Source: Bacteroidales bacterium | GTDB taxonomy: Bacteria; Bacteroidota; Bacteroidia; Bacteroidales; P3 | Assembly: GCA_021443125.1 (NCBI GenBank) | Contig: JABUUQ010000002.1 | Coordinates: forward strand, 752,959 to 761,375 | Length of the DNA stretch: 8,417 bases | Direction of reading: 5' to 3' | Part shown: one piece after another, positions 1 through 6,302 of the stretch | How positions within the stretch are numbered: position 1 is the first letter of the stretch | Layout: each line of letters opens with the position of its first letter | Notes under the pieces: generated by a model | The model's input: only the letters and a program-made list of their open reading frames with translations | The model's database searches: none | What the model was told of the DNA's origin: nothing | Position numbers and translations under genes: made by a program

Positions 1-347
1 CCGTCAATCATTACTGAAGAAAAACCATACTCAATACATGATTTGCAGATTTCAAAACTATCGCCGTGGTCAAGGTGAAGAACAACAGGGATTGCATAAC
101 CAAGTTCTTTGGCATACTCAACTGCTCCTTGAGCCATGTATCTTAGCAGTGTTTGATTGGCATATTTTCTTGCACCAGCAGATACCTGAAGGATAACAGG
201 GGATTTTGCTTCAACGCAAGCTTGAATAATTGCCTGCATTTGCTCCATGTTGTTGAAATTGAAGGCAGGTATTGCGTAACCTCCGTTTATTGCTTTGGCA
301 AACATCTCTCTTGTATTTACCAAACCTAAATCTTTATAATTTACCAT
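1..347 (-). CDS. fba: Class II fructose-1,6-bisphosphate aldolase, N-terminal part (runs off left edge)
   Basis: This is the 5' part of a gene leaving the window; 115 complete codons are visible. The product cleaves fructose-1,6-bisphosphate into glyceraldehyde-3-phosphate and dihydroxyacetone phosphate (glycolysis and gluconeogenesis) in the cytoplasm, using a metal ion. The N-terminus MVNYKDLGLVNTREMF, the GGYAIPAFNFNNMEQ segment (residues 22-36) and the HLDHGD motif (residues 91-96) are diagnostic. In the family, the Asp and His of this motif (here Asp93 and His94) are the catalytic acid and a metal ligand. The segment ending GFSSVMID continues the family pattern into the missing part. The ATG at 345-347 matches the family N-terminus. 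It lies 23 nt after the dapA stop codon, with no separate promoter visible, so it is probably co-transcribed with dapA. The other metal ligands and the C-terminus lie outside the window, so the aldolase subtype and integrity cannot be judged. Confidence 0.95.
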   Translation of the reverse strand, partial: MVNYKDLGLVNTREMFAKAINGGYAIPAFNFNNMEQMQAIIQACVEAKSPVILQVSAGARKYANQTLLRYMAQGAVEYAKELGYAIPVVLHLDHGDSFEICKSCIEYGFSSVMID

Positions 348-370
348 AGTGATTATTGTTTGTGATTTTG

Positions 371-1255
371 TTATTTAATTTCTTTTATTTGAGATTGCAA
401 TTTGTTGTAAAGTGTTTTTGAAATTTTGTAAAGAGGTTGTCTTACAATGTTTTCGCATAAACCCATAATTTCCAAAGAAGCTTTTATGCCACAAGGGTTG
501 CCTTCTTCGAAAATTGAGTTTGTGAAAGGCAGAAGACTATAATGCAATGGTGAAGCTTTTTTGAAATTGTCTTTTAAGGCAAAATTAACCATTTCGCTTA
601 CTTGCTTTGGAAATGCGTTGGCAGTTACTGAAATCACACCTTTGGCACCGCAAGCAATCAAAGGCATTGTAAGTGCGTCTTCGCCAGAAATCAAAGAAAA
701 ACCTTTAGGAGCACAACGTATTATTTCCATACATTGAGCCATATCTCCTGAAGCTTCCTTTATTCCAATGACATTTTTGCATTCTTCGGCAATCTGAAGA
801 GTCGTTTCCGCCTTTATGTTGCATCCTGTCCTGCCTGGAACATTATATATTATGACTGGCAAAGATGAAGAGCCTGCAACACGATGATAATGTTGTACAA
901 GGCCTTTTTGAGAAGGCTTGTTATAATAAGGAGAAACAGATAATATGGCAGAAAAACCAGAAAGATCTGCCTTTGAAATGCTATTTGTAAGTTCTTTTGT
1001 ATTGTTTCCTCCCATTCCAAGCACAATAGGGATTCTGTTATTAACTTTTTCCAATGTAAATTCCCTTACAGCATTCATTTCTTTCTCTGTAAGTGTCGGA
1101 TATTCGCTTGTAGTTCCCAAACTTACCAAATAATCTACACCTCCGTTGATGCAATGGTCTATGATTTTGCCCAAACTTGTAAAATCAACGCTTTCGTGTT
1201 TGTCGAAAGGTGTAATAAGAGCCACCCCTGTGCCTTTTATATTGAATTCTTTCAT
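371..1255 (-). CDS. dapA: 4-hydroxy-tetrahydrodipicolinate synthase (DapA)
   Basis: This enzyme condenses pyruvate with aspartate-semialdehyde in the first committed step toward diaminopimelate and lysine, supplying peptidoglycan and protein synthesis. The 294 residues are the usual family length and form one TIM barrel. Visible signatures are GTTSE at 47-51 (the substrate-binding Thr pair 48-49), SPYYNKP at 108-114 (Tyr111 matching the relay tyrosine), YNVPGRT at 137-143 (Tyr137 of the proton relay, and Arg142, which binds the aspartate-semialdehyde carboxylate) and GIKEASGD at 164-171 (Lys166, the Schiff-base lysine). The EGNPCGIKASL segment near 251-261 is also typical. Arg142 argues for DapA over N-acetylneuraminate lyase or other family members. 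The Ser in GTTSE, where E. coli has Gly, looks like lineage variation. The ATG at 1253-1255 gives the expected N-terminus (FNIKGTGVALITPF) and lies about 30 nt downstream of a near-consensus promoter. The aldolase gene follows 23 nt later. Confidence 0.97.
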   Translation of the reverse strand: MKEFNIKGTGVALITPFDKHESVDFTSLGKIIDHCINGGVDYLVSLGTTSEYPTLTEKEMNAVREFTLEKVNNRIPIVLGMGGNNTKELTNSISKADLSGFSAILSVSPYYNKPSQKGLVQHYHRVAGSSSLPVIIYNVPGRTGCNIKAETTLQIAEECKNVIGIKEASGDMAQCMEIIRCAPKGFSLISGEDALTMPLIACGAKGVISVTANAFPKQVSEMVNFALKDNFKKASPLHYSLLPFTNSIFEEGNPCGIKASLEIMGLCENIVRQPLYKISKTLYNKLQSQIKEIK

Positions 1256-1383
1256 AGAAAATAATTTATCAATAGTTAAAGAGTGCCAAAATTACAGTTT
1301 TTTTTACTTCTCGCAAAATATATTTAGTGTTTTTTTCAATTTATTTCAAAAATATGCGTTATTAACGAATAAAAGCGAAATAA
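1256..1383. other. Divergent intergenic region between dapA and the sensor kinase gene
   Basis: This 128-nt AT-rich stretch separates two divergent transcription units. It holds the clear dapA promoter on the minus strand. On the plus strand only a weak element is visible: TATATTTA at 1319-1326 matches TAnnTTTG at 7 of 8 positions, but no TTTG lies at the right distance upstream. The kinase promoter is therefore not assigned. No small ORF or RNA structure is supported here. Confidence 0.6.
1287..1317 (-). promoter_or_regulatory. Bacteroidota-type promoter of dapA-fba
   Basis: Read on the minus strand, TTTG at 1317-1314 is followed by 19 nt and then TAATTTTG at 1294-1287. This fits the Bacteroidota primary sigma-factor consensus (TTTG, 19-21 nt, TAnnTTTG) exactly. 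Transcription would start around 1280, leaving a 5' leader of about 25 nt before the dapA ATG. The spacer holds a run of eight A residues. No hairpin or operator-like symmetry is evident in the leader. Confidence 0.75.
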
Positions 1384-2901
1384 ATGAAGACGTATTTGAA
1401 GAATCCCAAGTGGATATGGTTGTTTTTGATTATTGGTTTTGTATTTGTCTTTTTTTCTATGTGGCAGATAAATTCCATGACCAATAGATTGCGAAAAGAA
1501 GAGCAAAGACAGGTGGAATTATGGGCCAAAGCAATCTCACAAAAATCAGAGATAGTTCAGAAAACCAAGGATTTGTATATCAAAACCATTGAAGACGAAC
1601 GTCAGGATATGCAAAAATTTGTTGAGGCCTACAAAATAATCATTTCACAACCCGAAGATGTTGAACTGACTTCCCCAGAATTCAAATTCTACACCGATAT
1701 CATTACCGATAACAAGACAATTCCGGTAATTATTACCGACGAATTTAACAATATCCAGTTTTCTCAGAACATAGATATACCAGAAGGACAGAACGTATTG
1801 GTTGGCGATTTGTTCAAACGTTTTTCTGTTTTCCCACCTTTCGAATACACAGTCTATGGAATGAAGTTTCGTTTGTTTTATGCGGAGAGTGAAATTTATG
1901 AAAACCTTAAAGATGTTTTGGATCAAGTAATCTATACGTTTATATCGGAGGTAACCGACAACAGCATATCGATTCCTGTGATTATTACAGACTTTAGCCA
2001 GACAAAAATTTTGGCTTATGGCAATATGGACTCAAATCAAATCAGTCCTGCCAACTACAAAGCCACTCTTAGCAAGTTTTCCAAAAATTCCACTCCTATA
2101 AAAATTGCTTTGCCGATGAAACAAAACGGCTATATCTTTTATGAGAAAGACACAAACATAACCATGCTGAAATACTACCCATATCTATATACTTTTGTAT
2201 TCCTTTTGTTTGTTTTTCTTGTCTTTCAGTCGTTACGGGCAATGAAAATGACAGAACAAAACTTCCTTTGGACTGGTATGAGCAAGGAAACAGCCCATCA
2301 ACTTGGTACTCCAATATCTTCTTTGTTCGCTTGGATAGAACTTTTGAAAGCAAACCCAGATAATCAGCAAGCATGTGAGGAAATGAATAAGGATGCAGAA
2401 CGTTTGAAAATAGTTTCGCAAAGATTTTCTCAAATTGGTTCCAAACCAACTTTGAAATCGCAAGACATAATTCAAATAATAAACGATTCGGTAGCCTATA
2501 TACAACACAGAAGTCCAAAAAACATAAACTTTATCACCCATCTAATCCAAGATAAGCAAGTTTTGATTCCATGCAGTAGGACTTTGATAGAATGGAGTTT
2601 TGAAAACATTTTCAAAAACGCCATAGATGCAATGGAGGGTAGTGGAACCATCACTCTGAACTTCGAAGAAGACAAAAAGAAAATATATATTGATATTATA
2701 GACACTGGCAAGGGGTTGCAAAAGAAGCAATTCAAAAAAATTTTCAAGCCAGGCTACACTACAAAGAAAAGAGGTTGGGGTTTTGGTCTTTCATTAGTCA
2801 AAAGAATTATAGAAGACTACCACAAAGGAAAGATATATGTTAAATCTTCAGTTGTAGGGCAAGGCACAGTTTTTAGAATAGAATTCAGCAAAACAAAATA
2901 A
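1384..2901 (+). CDS. Membrane-bound sensor histidine kinase (orphan)
   Basis: This 505-residue two-component sensor has two membrane spans: residues about 11-29 (IWLFLIIGFVFVFFSMW) and about 265-284 (YPYLYTFVFLLFVFLVFQSL). They bracket a roughly 230-residue extracytoplasmic domain. The cytoplasmic kinase follows without a recognisable HAMP domain. The H-box is KETAHQLGTP (301-310) with phospho-acceptor His305. The N-box is FENIFKNAIDAM (406-417) with Asn412. The G1 box is DTGKG (440-444), and the G2 region is RGWGFGLSLVKRI (463-475). All catalytic motifs look intact. The KETAHQLGTP and RGWGxGL forms are typical, as I recall, of a Bacteroidota kinase family often lacking an adjacent regulator. 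No response regulator is present in this window. The sensor domain contains the phrase IPVIITD twice (113-119 and 197-203), suggesting internal duplication. No Shine-Dalgarno sequence precedes the ATG. hemW starts 8 nt after the stop, so the two are likely co-transcribed. The stimulus is unknown. Confidence 0.93.
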   Translation: MKTYLKNPKWIWLFLIIGFVFVFFSMWQINSMTNRLRKEEQRQVELWAKAISQKSEIVQKTKDLYIKTIEDERQDMQKFVEAYKIIISQPEDVELTSPEFKFYTDIITDNKTIPVIITDEFNNIQFSQNIDIPEGQNVLVGDLFKRFSVFPPFEYTVYGMKFRLFYAESEIYENLKDVLDQVIYTFISEVTDNSISIPVIITDFSQTKILAYGNMDSNQISPANYKATLSKFSKNSTPIKIALPMKQNGYIFYEKDTNITMLKYYPYLYTFVFLLFVFLVFQSLRAMKMTEQNFLWTGMSKETAHQLGTPISSLFAWIELLKANPDNQQACEEMNKDAERLKIVSQRFSQIGSKPTLKSQDIIQIINDSVAYIQHRSPKNINFITHLIQDKQVLIPCSRTLIEWSFENIFKNAIDAMEGSGTITLNFEEDKKKIYIDIIDTGKGLQKKQFKKIFKPGYTTKKRGWGFGLSLVKRIIEDYHKGKIYVKSSVVGQGTVFRIEFSKTK

Positions 2902-2909
2902 GTTTAATT

Positions 2910-4025
2910 ATGGCAGGGTTATACATACATATACCTTTCTGTCATCACAAATGCATCTACTGTGATTTTTATTCCATAGCACAAAGTTTTGACAAAACAA
3001 GATATGTTCAGGCTTTGACAAAGGAAATAGAGCATAGGAAAGCATTTTTGGAGGAGCCTTTGCAAACCATATATTTTGGAGGTGGAACCCCTTCAACTCT
3101 AAGTTTTGATTTGCTTGAACGAATCTTTGTTTCAATTTCTCAAAACCTTGTTTTAATTTCTCAAAACGAGGTTTCATTTGAAGCTAATCCCGAAGATATT
3201 TCTTTGGATTATGTAAAAGGTTTGAAAGAATTGGGAATCAATAGAATAAGCCTTGGTGTGCAGAGTTTTGAAGACAAGGATTTGAAACTGCTGAACAGGT
3301 CTCATAACGCAGATATGGCAAAAAAAGCTATAGAAACAATACAAAAGGCTGGCATAAGTAACATTTCAATAGATTTAATAAGCAATCTTCCAAATACAAC
3401 GCTGGAATCTTGGCAGAAAAATCTTGAAACATTCCTTGAATTCAAACTTCCTCATATTTCTTGCTATACTTTGATGAGAGAAGAGGGGACTATGCTCGAT
3501 AAATTGCTGATTAAAAAGAAATTATCCTTGCTTACAGAAGAAGAATCCTTGCAACAATTGGATTTAACCATGCAGATTTTGGAGCAGAACGGCTATGAAC
3601 ACTACGAAACATCCTCATTTGCCCAACCAAACTATCAATCCAGACACAATAAAGCCTATTGGACTTTTGCATCCTATCTTGGCATTGGTGCAGGTGCACA
3701 TTCCTACAAAGAAGGTTTGAGAACATGGAACGAAAACGATGTTTTTGCATATACCAACCGCATTTTTGCAGGTGATTTCGATAATACGAACCGACAGGAA
3801 CAATTATCGCAAAAAGACAAGTATAATGAATATGTTATGTTGTCCGCAAGAATGAAAAACGGATTGAGTCTGGAATATGTAAAAAGCAATTTTGCCGACT
3901 ACTATGACTATTTCTGCAAGCAGATAGACAAAGCAAAACAACAAGGTTTTCTTAATGATGATTTGTCTTTAACAAACAAGGCATGGCATCTGCAAGATGA
4001 ATTGATATTATCTTTGGCCCTGTAA
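2910..4025 (+). CDS. hemW: HemW-family radical SAM heme chaperone (coproporphyrinogen oxidase-like)
   Basis: This 371-residue radical S-adenosylmethionine protein has the [4Fe-4S] motif C11-x3-C15-x2-C18 within YIHIPFCHHKCIYCDF. The third cysteine is followed by Asp-Phe. This is the HemW pattern, whereas the true oxidase HemN has a fourth cysteine (CxxxCxxCxC). HemW binds heme and is thought to deliver it to respiratory enzymes, so HemN-like oxidase activity should not be assumed. Other signatures are YFGGGTPSTL (55-64, SAM-binding glycines), EANPED (91-96), RISLGVQSF (112-120), HYETSSFA (231-238), SRHNKAYW (244-251) and YLGIGAGAHSY (256-266), followed by the C-terminal HemW domain (NEYVMLSARMKNGLS, 306-320). 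LISNLPNTT (156-164) replaces the more usual LIYGLPGQT-like stretch. Residues about 72-85 are encoded by two near-identical 21-nt units (listed as a repeat). The start lies 8 nt after the kinase stop. Its stop faces that of the convergent hydrolase gene across 6 nt. Confidence 0.92.
   Translation: MAGLYIHIPFCHHKCIYCDFYSIAQSFDKTRYVQALTKEIEHRKAFLEEPLQTIYFGGGTPSTLSFDLLERIFVSISQNLVLISQNEVSFEANPEDISLDYVKGLKELGINRISLGVQSFEDKDLKLLNRSHNADMAKKAIETIQKAGISNISIDLISNLPNTTLESWQKNLETFLEFKLPHISCYTLMREEGTMLDKLLIKKKLSLLTEEESLQQLDLTMQILEQNGYEHYETSSFAQPNYQSRHNKAYWTFASYLGIGAGAHSYKEGLRTWNENDVFAYTNRIFAGDFDNTNRQEQLSQKDKYNEYVMLSARMKNGLSLEYVKSNFADYYDYFCKQIDKAKQQGFLNDDLSLTNKAWHLQDELILSLAL
3125..3167 (-). repeat. 21-nt tandem duplication inside hemW, related to the intergenic repeats
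   Basis: Two consecutive 21-nt units (3125-3145 and 3146-3166) match at 20 of 22 positions when read as overlapping 22-mers. The 13-mer AATTTCTCAAAAC occurs exactly twice, at 3134-3146 and 3155-3167. In hemW they encode the adjacent heptapeptides VSISQN(L) and VLISQN(E). Read on the minus strand, 3167-3125 aligns by eye with the intergenic repeat at 6311-6353 at about 35 of 44 columns, with one single-base gap in each. The shared landmarks are GTTTTGA, CAAGG and AAACAAAG. The AT-rich background makes chance similarity easier, so common origin is likely but not proven. Confidence 0.6.
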
Positions 4026-4031
4026 ATTATT

Positions 4032-4802
4032 TTAGATTTTGTCCCAATCTTTCCAAGTAGGAAATTTTTGTCTTGCCAAATCCAAATCTTCTTTGTTAAT
4101 TTCAAAATAATGTATTGCGTTTTCAACTATATGTGTTGCTGTAATTTCCTGACCTTTTGAGTTAAACAAAACACTATCGCCCGAATACTCAACGCCAACC
4201 CCGTCTTCGCCAATCCTGTTTACGCCAAGCACAAAACTATTGTTCTCTATTGCTCTTGCTTTCAAAAGAGTAAGCCACTGCTCCCTACGAGATTTTGGCC
4301 AAGAAGCAACATATATCAAAATGTCATAAAGAGGTTTTTCGTCAAAAATCCTATTCATACTCACCAAAGGAAAACGCAAATCATAGCAAGTAAGCATTTT
4401 GATATTGAATCCTTTATGCGAAAAAACAACGTCTTTATTTTGTCCTTTTGAAAGGTGTTTTGCTTCATCGGAAAGGGAAAACAAATGAATTTTATCGTAG
4501 TATTTTGTTTCATTTGGCAAAACTGCATAGTGCCTGTTGAAGTATTTTCCATTGTCCTCAACAATCAAACTGCCTTCTATTGCGATTCCTTTTTCCTCAA
4601 CAAACTTCTGCATAAGCGAAACGCCTTTCTCTTTACTTTCTTTGGCAAGAGAAGTGTCTGCAGTGAAGCCAGTGAGAAACATTTCGGGCAAAACAAGCAA
4701 ATCAGTGTCGTTATCAATTTTCTCCAATAAAGATTGAAAATGCAGATAGTTGGTTTCAATTTGAAAATCCTTGATTTGTGTTTGTATAAATGCCAGTTTC
4801 AT
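4032..4802 (-). CDS. Carbon-nitrogen hydrolase, YafV/omega-amidase type (nitrilase superfamily)
   Basis: This protein of about 256 residues has the Glu-Lys-Cys catalytic triad of the nitrilase superfamily. Numbered from the chosen start, these are Glu40 in VLPEMF, Lys104 in YYDKIHLF and Cys139 in LTCYDLRFP. The motifs YVASWPKSRREQW, KARAIENNSFVLGVNRIG and YSGDSVLFNSKG, and the C-terminal KFPTWKDWD, closely follow E. coli YafV. YafV and its relatives hydrolyse the amide of alpha-keto acids such as 2-oxoglutaramate (omega-amidase, a methionine-salvage or metabolite-repair role); the exact substrate here is inferred. The ATG at 4800-4802 gives the family-like N-terminus MKLAFIQTQI. An in-frame ATG at 4842-4844 would add 14 residues (MQLRKQEGITKQQT) that do not fit the family and would overlap the upstream gene, so it is rejected. 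The gene is the last of the ribF unit, 14 nt after the LRR gene. No terminator separates it from convergent hemW. Confidence 0.9.
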   Translation of the reverse strand: MKLAFIQTQIKDFQIETNYLHFQSLLEKIDNDTDLLVLPEMFLTGFTADTSLAKESKEKGVSLMQKFVEEKGIAIEGSLIVEDNGKYFNRHYAVLPNETKYYDKIHLFSLSDEAKHLSKGQNKDVVFSHKGFNIKMLTCYDLRFPLVSMNRIFDEKPLYDILIYVASWPKSRREQWLTLLKARAIENNSFVLGVNRIGEDGVGVEYSGDSVLFNSKGQEITATHIVENAIHYFEINKEDLDLARQKFPTWKDWDKI

Positions 4803-4816
4803 AGTTTGTTGCTTTG

Positions 4817-5323
4817 TTATTCCTTCCTGCTTCCGCAATTGCATGGATGGTCTTTGCGTATTCTTGCTTTTGGAAAAAGATTTTTTATTGCCTTTTGTTC
4901 TTTTCTTGTCATTTGTATTGCTCTCAAATCAATATATCTTAATGGCAGAGAAGCAAAACTTGAATCAAATGACCTTATCATATTGTCCCAAAGAATTATT
5001 GTGTCTAATGGCAAAACCGCTATCTCTTTGGGAAGTTCTTTTATATAGTTTTGAGCTGCGTTGAGGTAGTGTAATTTGCTTAAAGTGTTGATTTGCTGAG
5101 GTATTTCACTGATATAATTCCTCGAAATATCTAATCGTTCAAGATTTCTTAACTCCAAAATTTCCATAGGAAAGGTTGTTAATTTTTGTTTCTTGATGCA
5201 AAGCGATACAACACTGTCTTTGTTTGCCAAAGCTTCGGAAAGATTATCGTAATAACCATTTTGGGCGAAACAAATAGCGTTTGCAACAATGAATATTATG
5301 TTAATCCAAAATCTTTTTTGCAT
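4817..5323 (-). CDS. Small secreted leucine-rich-repeat protein
   Basis: This protein has about 168 residues. The N-terminus MQKRFWINIIFIVANAICFA-Q looks like a Sec signal peptide: two basic residues, then a hydrophobic core, then a CFA/Q-like signal peptidase I site. The residue before the cysteine is Ile, so it is not a lipobox. The mature part consists of about five leucine-rich repeats of 22-23 residues in the LxxLxLxxNxIxxIP style. Clear examples are LERLDISRNYISEIP and LHYLNAAQNYIKELP, then more degenerate units, and a DHPCNCG tail with two cysteines. Such proteins usually bind other proteins; no enzymatic function is evident and no partner can be named. A start at 5332 (MFWMQKRF) is possible; the start at 5323 is preferred because it gives a conventional signal peptide. 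Either start lies inside the ribF 3' end, overlapping by 23 or 32 nt, which suggests translational coupling. The hydrolase gene starts 14 nt downstream. Confidence 0.83.
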   Translation of the reverse strand: MQKRFWINIIFIVANAICFAQNGYYDNLSEALANKDSVVSLCIKKQKLTTFPMEILELRNLERLDISRNYISEIPQQINTLSKLHYLNAAQNYIKELPKEIAVLPLDTIILWDNMIRSFDSSFASLPLRYIDLRAIQMTRKEQKAIKNLFPKARIRKDHPCNCGSRKE

Positions 5324-6230
5324 CCAAAACATCTTTTCCTATTTGCGATTTCAATGCTTCTGCGTTAGCAAACTGCATCTCTTCCCTTAGAAAATCCACA
5401 AAGCAGATTCTGATGTTCTCTGCATAGATTTCTTCGTTAAAATCAAAGATAAATGTTTCTATAGTCTTGTTATCTCTTTGGAAAGTAGGACAATATCCAA
5501 CATTTGTAACACCTTTGTAGATTTTTTTACCAATCTCTATCTTTGTGGCATAGACTCCGTTTTTGGGTATAAGTTTCTGCTCTGTAATGGCAATGTTTGC
5601 AGTAGGAAAACCAAGATTTCTGCCCACTTGAAAACCTTTTTCAACCACCGAACAAATAGAATAATTCTCTCCAAGCATAGCATTAGCCAAAGTAATATTA
5701 CCTTTGACTATCGCATTCCTTATCTCTGTGGAAGAAATCTCTATTCCATTCTCATACAATCCCATCTTGTCTTGAAAAATCCTTATATCCTTATAATATC
5801 CCTTGCTTGTAATATCCTTAAAGTCAGAATTTTTTGGGTTGCCAAAGCTATTGTCGTAGCCAAGCAACAAAATTTTTGGATGAATTTTAGGAATCAAAAT
5901 ATCTAGGAATTGTTTTGGACTCAGGGCAGCAAATTCCAATGTAAAATCTATGCAAATCAAATAATCAACACATGATTTTGCAATTTTAGCAAACCGTTCC
6001 TCTTGAGTCTGAAGTAGTTGTATTTTGTCTTTGTTGAGTTTTTCGGCCAAAACATTGCGTGGATGGTTGGCAAAAGTAATAACCGCACTCTTGCAATCAT
6101 TATTTTGTGCATGCGTTTTTAGTTCCTGCAACATAAGTTGGTGACCTTTGTGAACCCCATCAAACATCCCTATGGTTATTGCCGTAGAACAAGGCAAAGA
6201 GTCTATATTTTCTAACTTGATAACTTCCAA
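5301..6230 (-). CDS. ribF: Bifunctional riboflavin kinase / FAD synthetase (RibF)
   Basis: RibF phosphorylates riboflavin to FMN and adenylylates FMN to FAD in the cytoplasm. The N-terminal nucleotidyltransferase domain shows FDGVHKGHQ (residues 23-31 from the chosen start, HxGH nucleotide-binding type), GYDNSFG (124-130) and SSTEIR (166-171). The C-terminal riboflavin-kinase domain shows GRNLGFPTANI (203-213, with the PTAN motif), GVTNVG (240-245) and ETFIFDF (258-264), where Glu258 aligns with the catalytic glutamate. At about 309 residues it has the standard length. The frame has no ATG before the FDGVHKGH motif. The TTG at 6230-6228 gives a family-like N-terminus (MEVIKLENI). A TTG at 6251 would add seven residues but lies inside the promoter -7 element, so it should not be transcribed. 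The gene leads a unit with the LRR gene, which overlaps its 3' end, and the hydrolase gene. Confidence 0.94.
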   Translation of the reverse strand: MEVIKLENIDSLPCSTAITIGMFDGVHKGHQLMLQELKTHAQNNDCKSAVITFANHPRNVLAEKLNKDKIQLLQTQEERFAKIAKSCVDYLICIDFTLEFAALSPKQFLDILIPKIHPKILLLGYDNSFGNPKNSDFKDITSKGYYKDIRIFQDKMGLYENGIEISSTEIRNAIVKGNITLANAMLGENYSICSVVEKGFQVGRNLGFPTANIAITEQKLIPKNGVYATKIEIGKKIYKGVTNVGYCPTFQRDNKTIETFIFDFNEEIYAENIRICFVDFLREEMQFANAEALKSQIGKDVLDAKKILD

Positions 6231-6248
6231 AATCAGTCTAATTTTTTG

Positions 6249-6280
6249 CAAAAATACAAAAAAGACGGCTTTTGAACAAA
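6249..6280 (-). promoter_or_regulatory. Bacteroidota-type promoter of the ribF-LRR-hydrolase unit
   Basis: On the minus strand, TTTG at 6280-6277 is followed by 20 nt and then TATTTTTG at 6256-6249, a full match to the Bacteroidota consensus. The predicted transcription start near 6243 leaves a leader of about 12 nt before the TTG start at 6230. The spacer contains an interrupted palindrome, AAAAG-ACGG-CTTTT (6260-6273), which could be an operator; that role is inference. No FMN-riboswitch-like leader is possible in so short a 5' region. Confidence 0.7.
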
Positions 6281-6302
6281 AAAATATAAGAATAGGTTTA
6301 GC

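Noticed and set aside
945..1487. Plus-strand open frames antisense to dapA and across the divergent region
   Set aside because: They overlap strongly supported dapA and kinase genes, show no domain, and lack promoters.
2908..3177. Minus-strand open frame opposite the start of hemW with a repetitive RFEKLKQ-like N-terminus
   Set aside because: It is a shadow of a well-supported radical SAM gene. Its repetitive N-terminus is the 21-nt tandem repeat read backwards.
2910..4025. Assignment as oxygen-independent coproporphyrinogen III oxidase (HemN)
   Set aside because: The cluster motif is CxxxCxxCDF without the fourth cysteine of HemN, and length and C-terminal domain are those of HemW.
4734..4790. 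Similarity of the hydrolase N-terminal coding region (CAAGG, then AAATTGAAAC) to the repeat family
   Set aside because: The match is short and needs gaps, and the encoded residues align without disruption to the conserved family N-terminus, so chance is the simpler explanation.
4803..4844. Upstream ATG for the hydrolase adding 14 residues
   Set aside because: The added residues do not fit the family N-terminus and the start would lie inside the LRR coding sequence. MKLAFIQTQ at 4802 fits the family.
5260..5323. Lipoprotein signal in the LRR protein (Cys near the end of the hydrophobic core)
   Set aside because: The residues before Cys are Asn-Ala-Ile. A lipobox needs Gly, Ala or Ser just before the Cys, so signal peptidase I cleavage is more likely.
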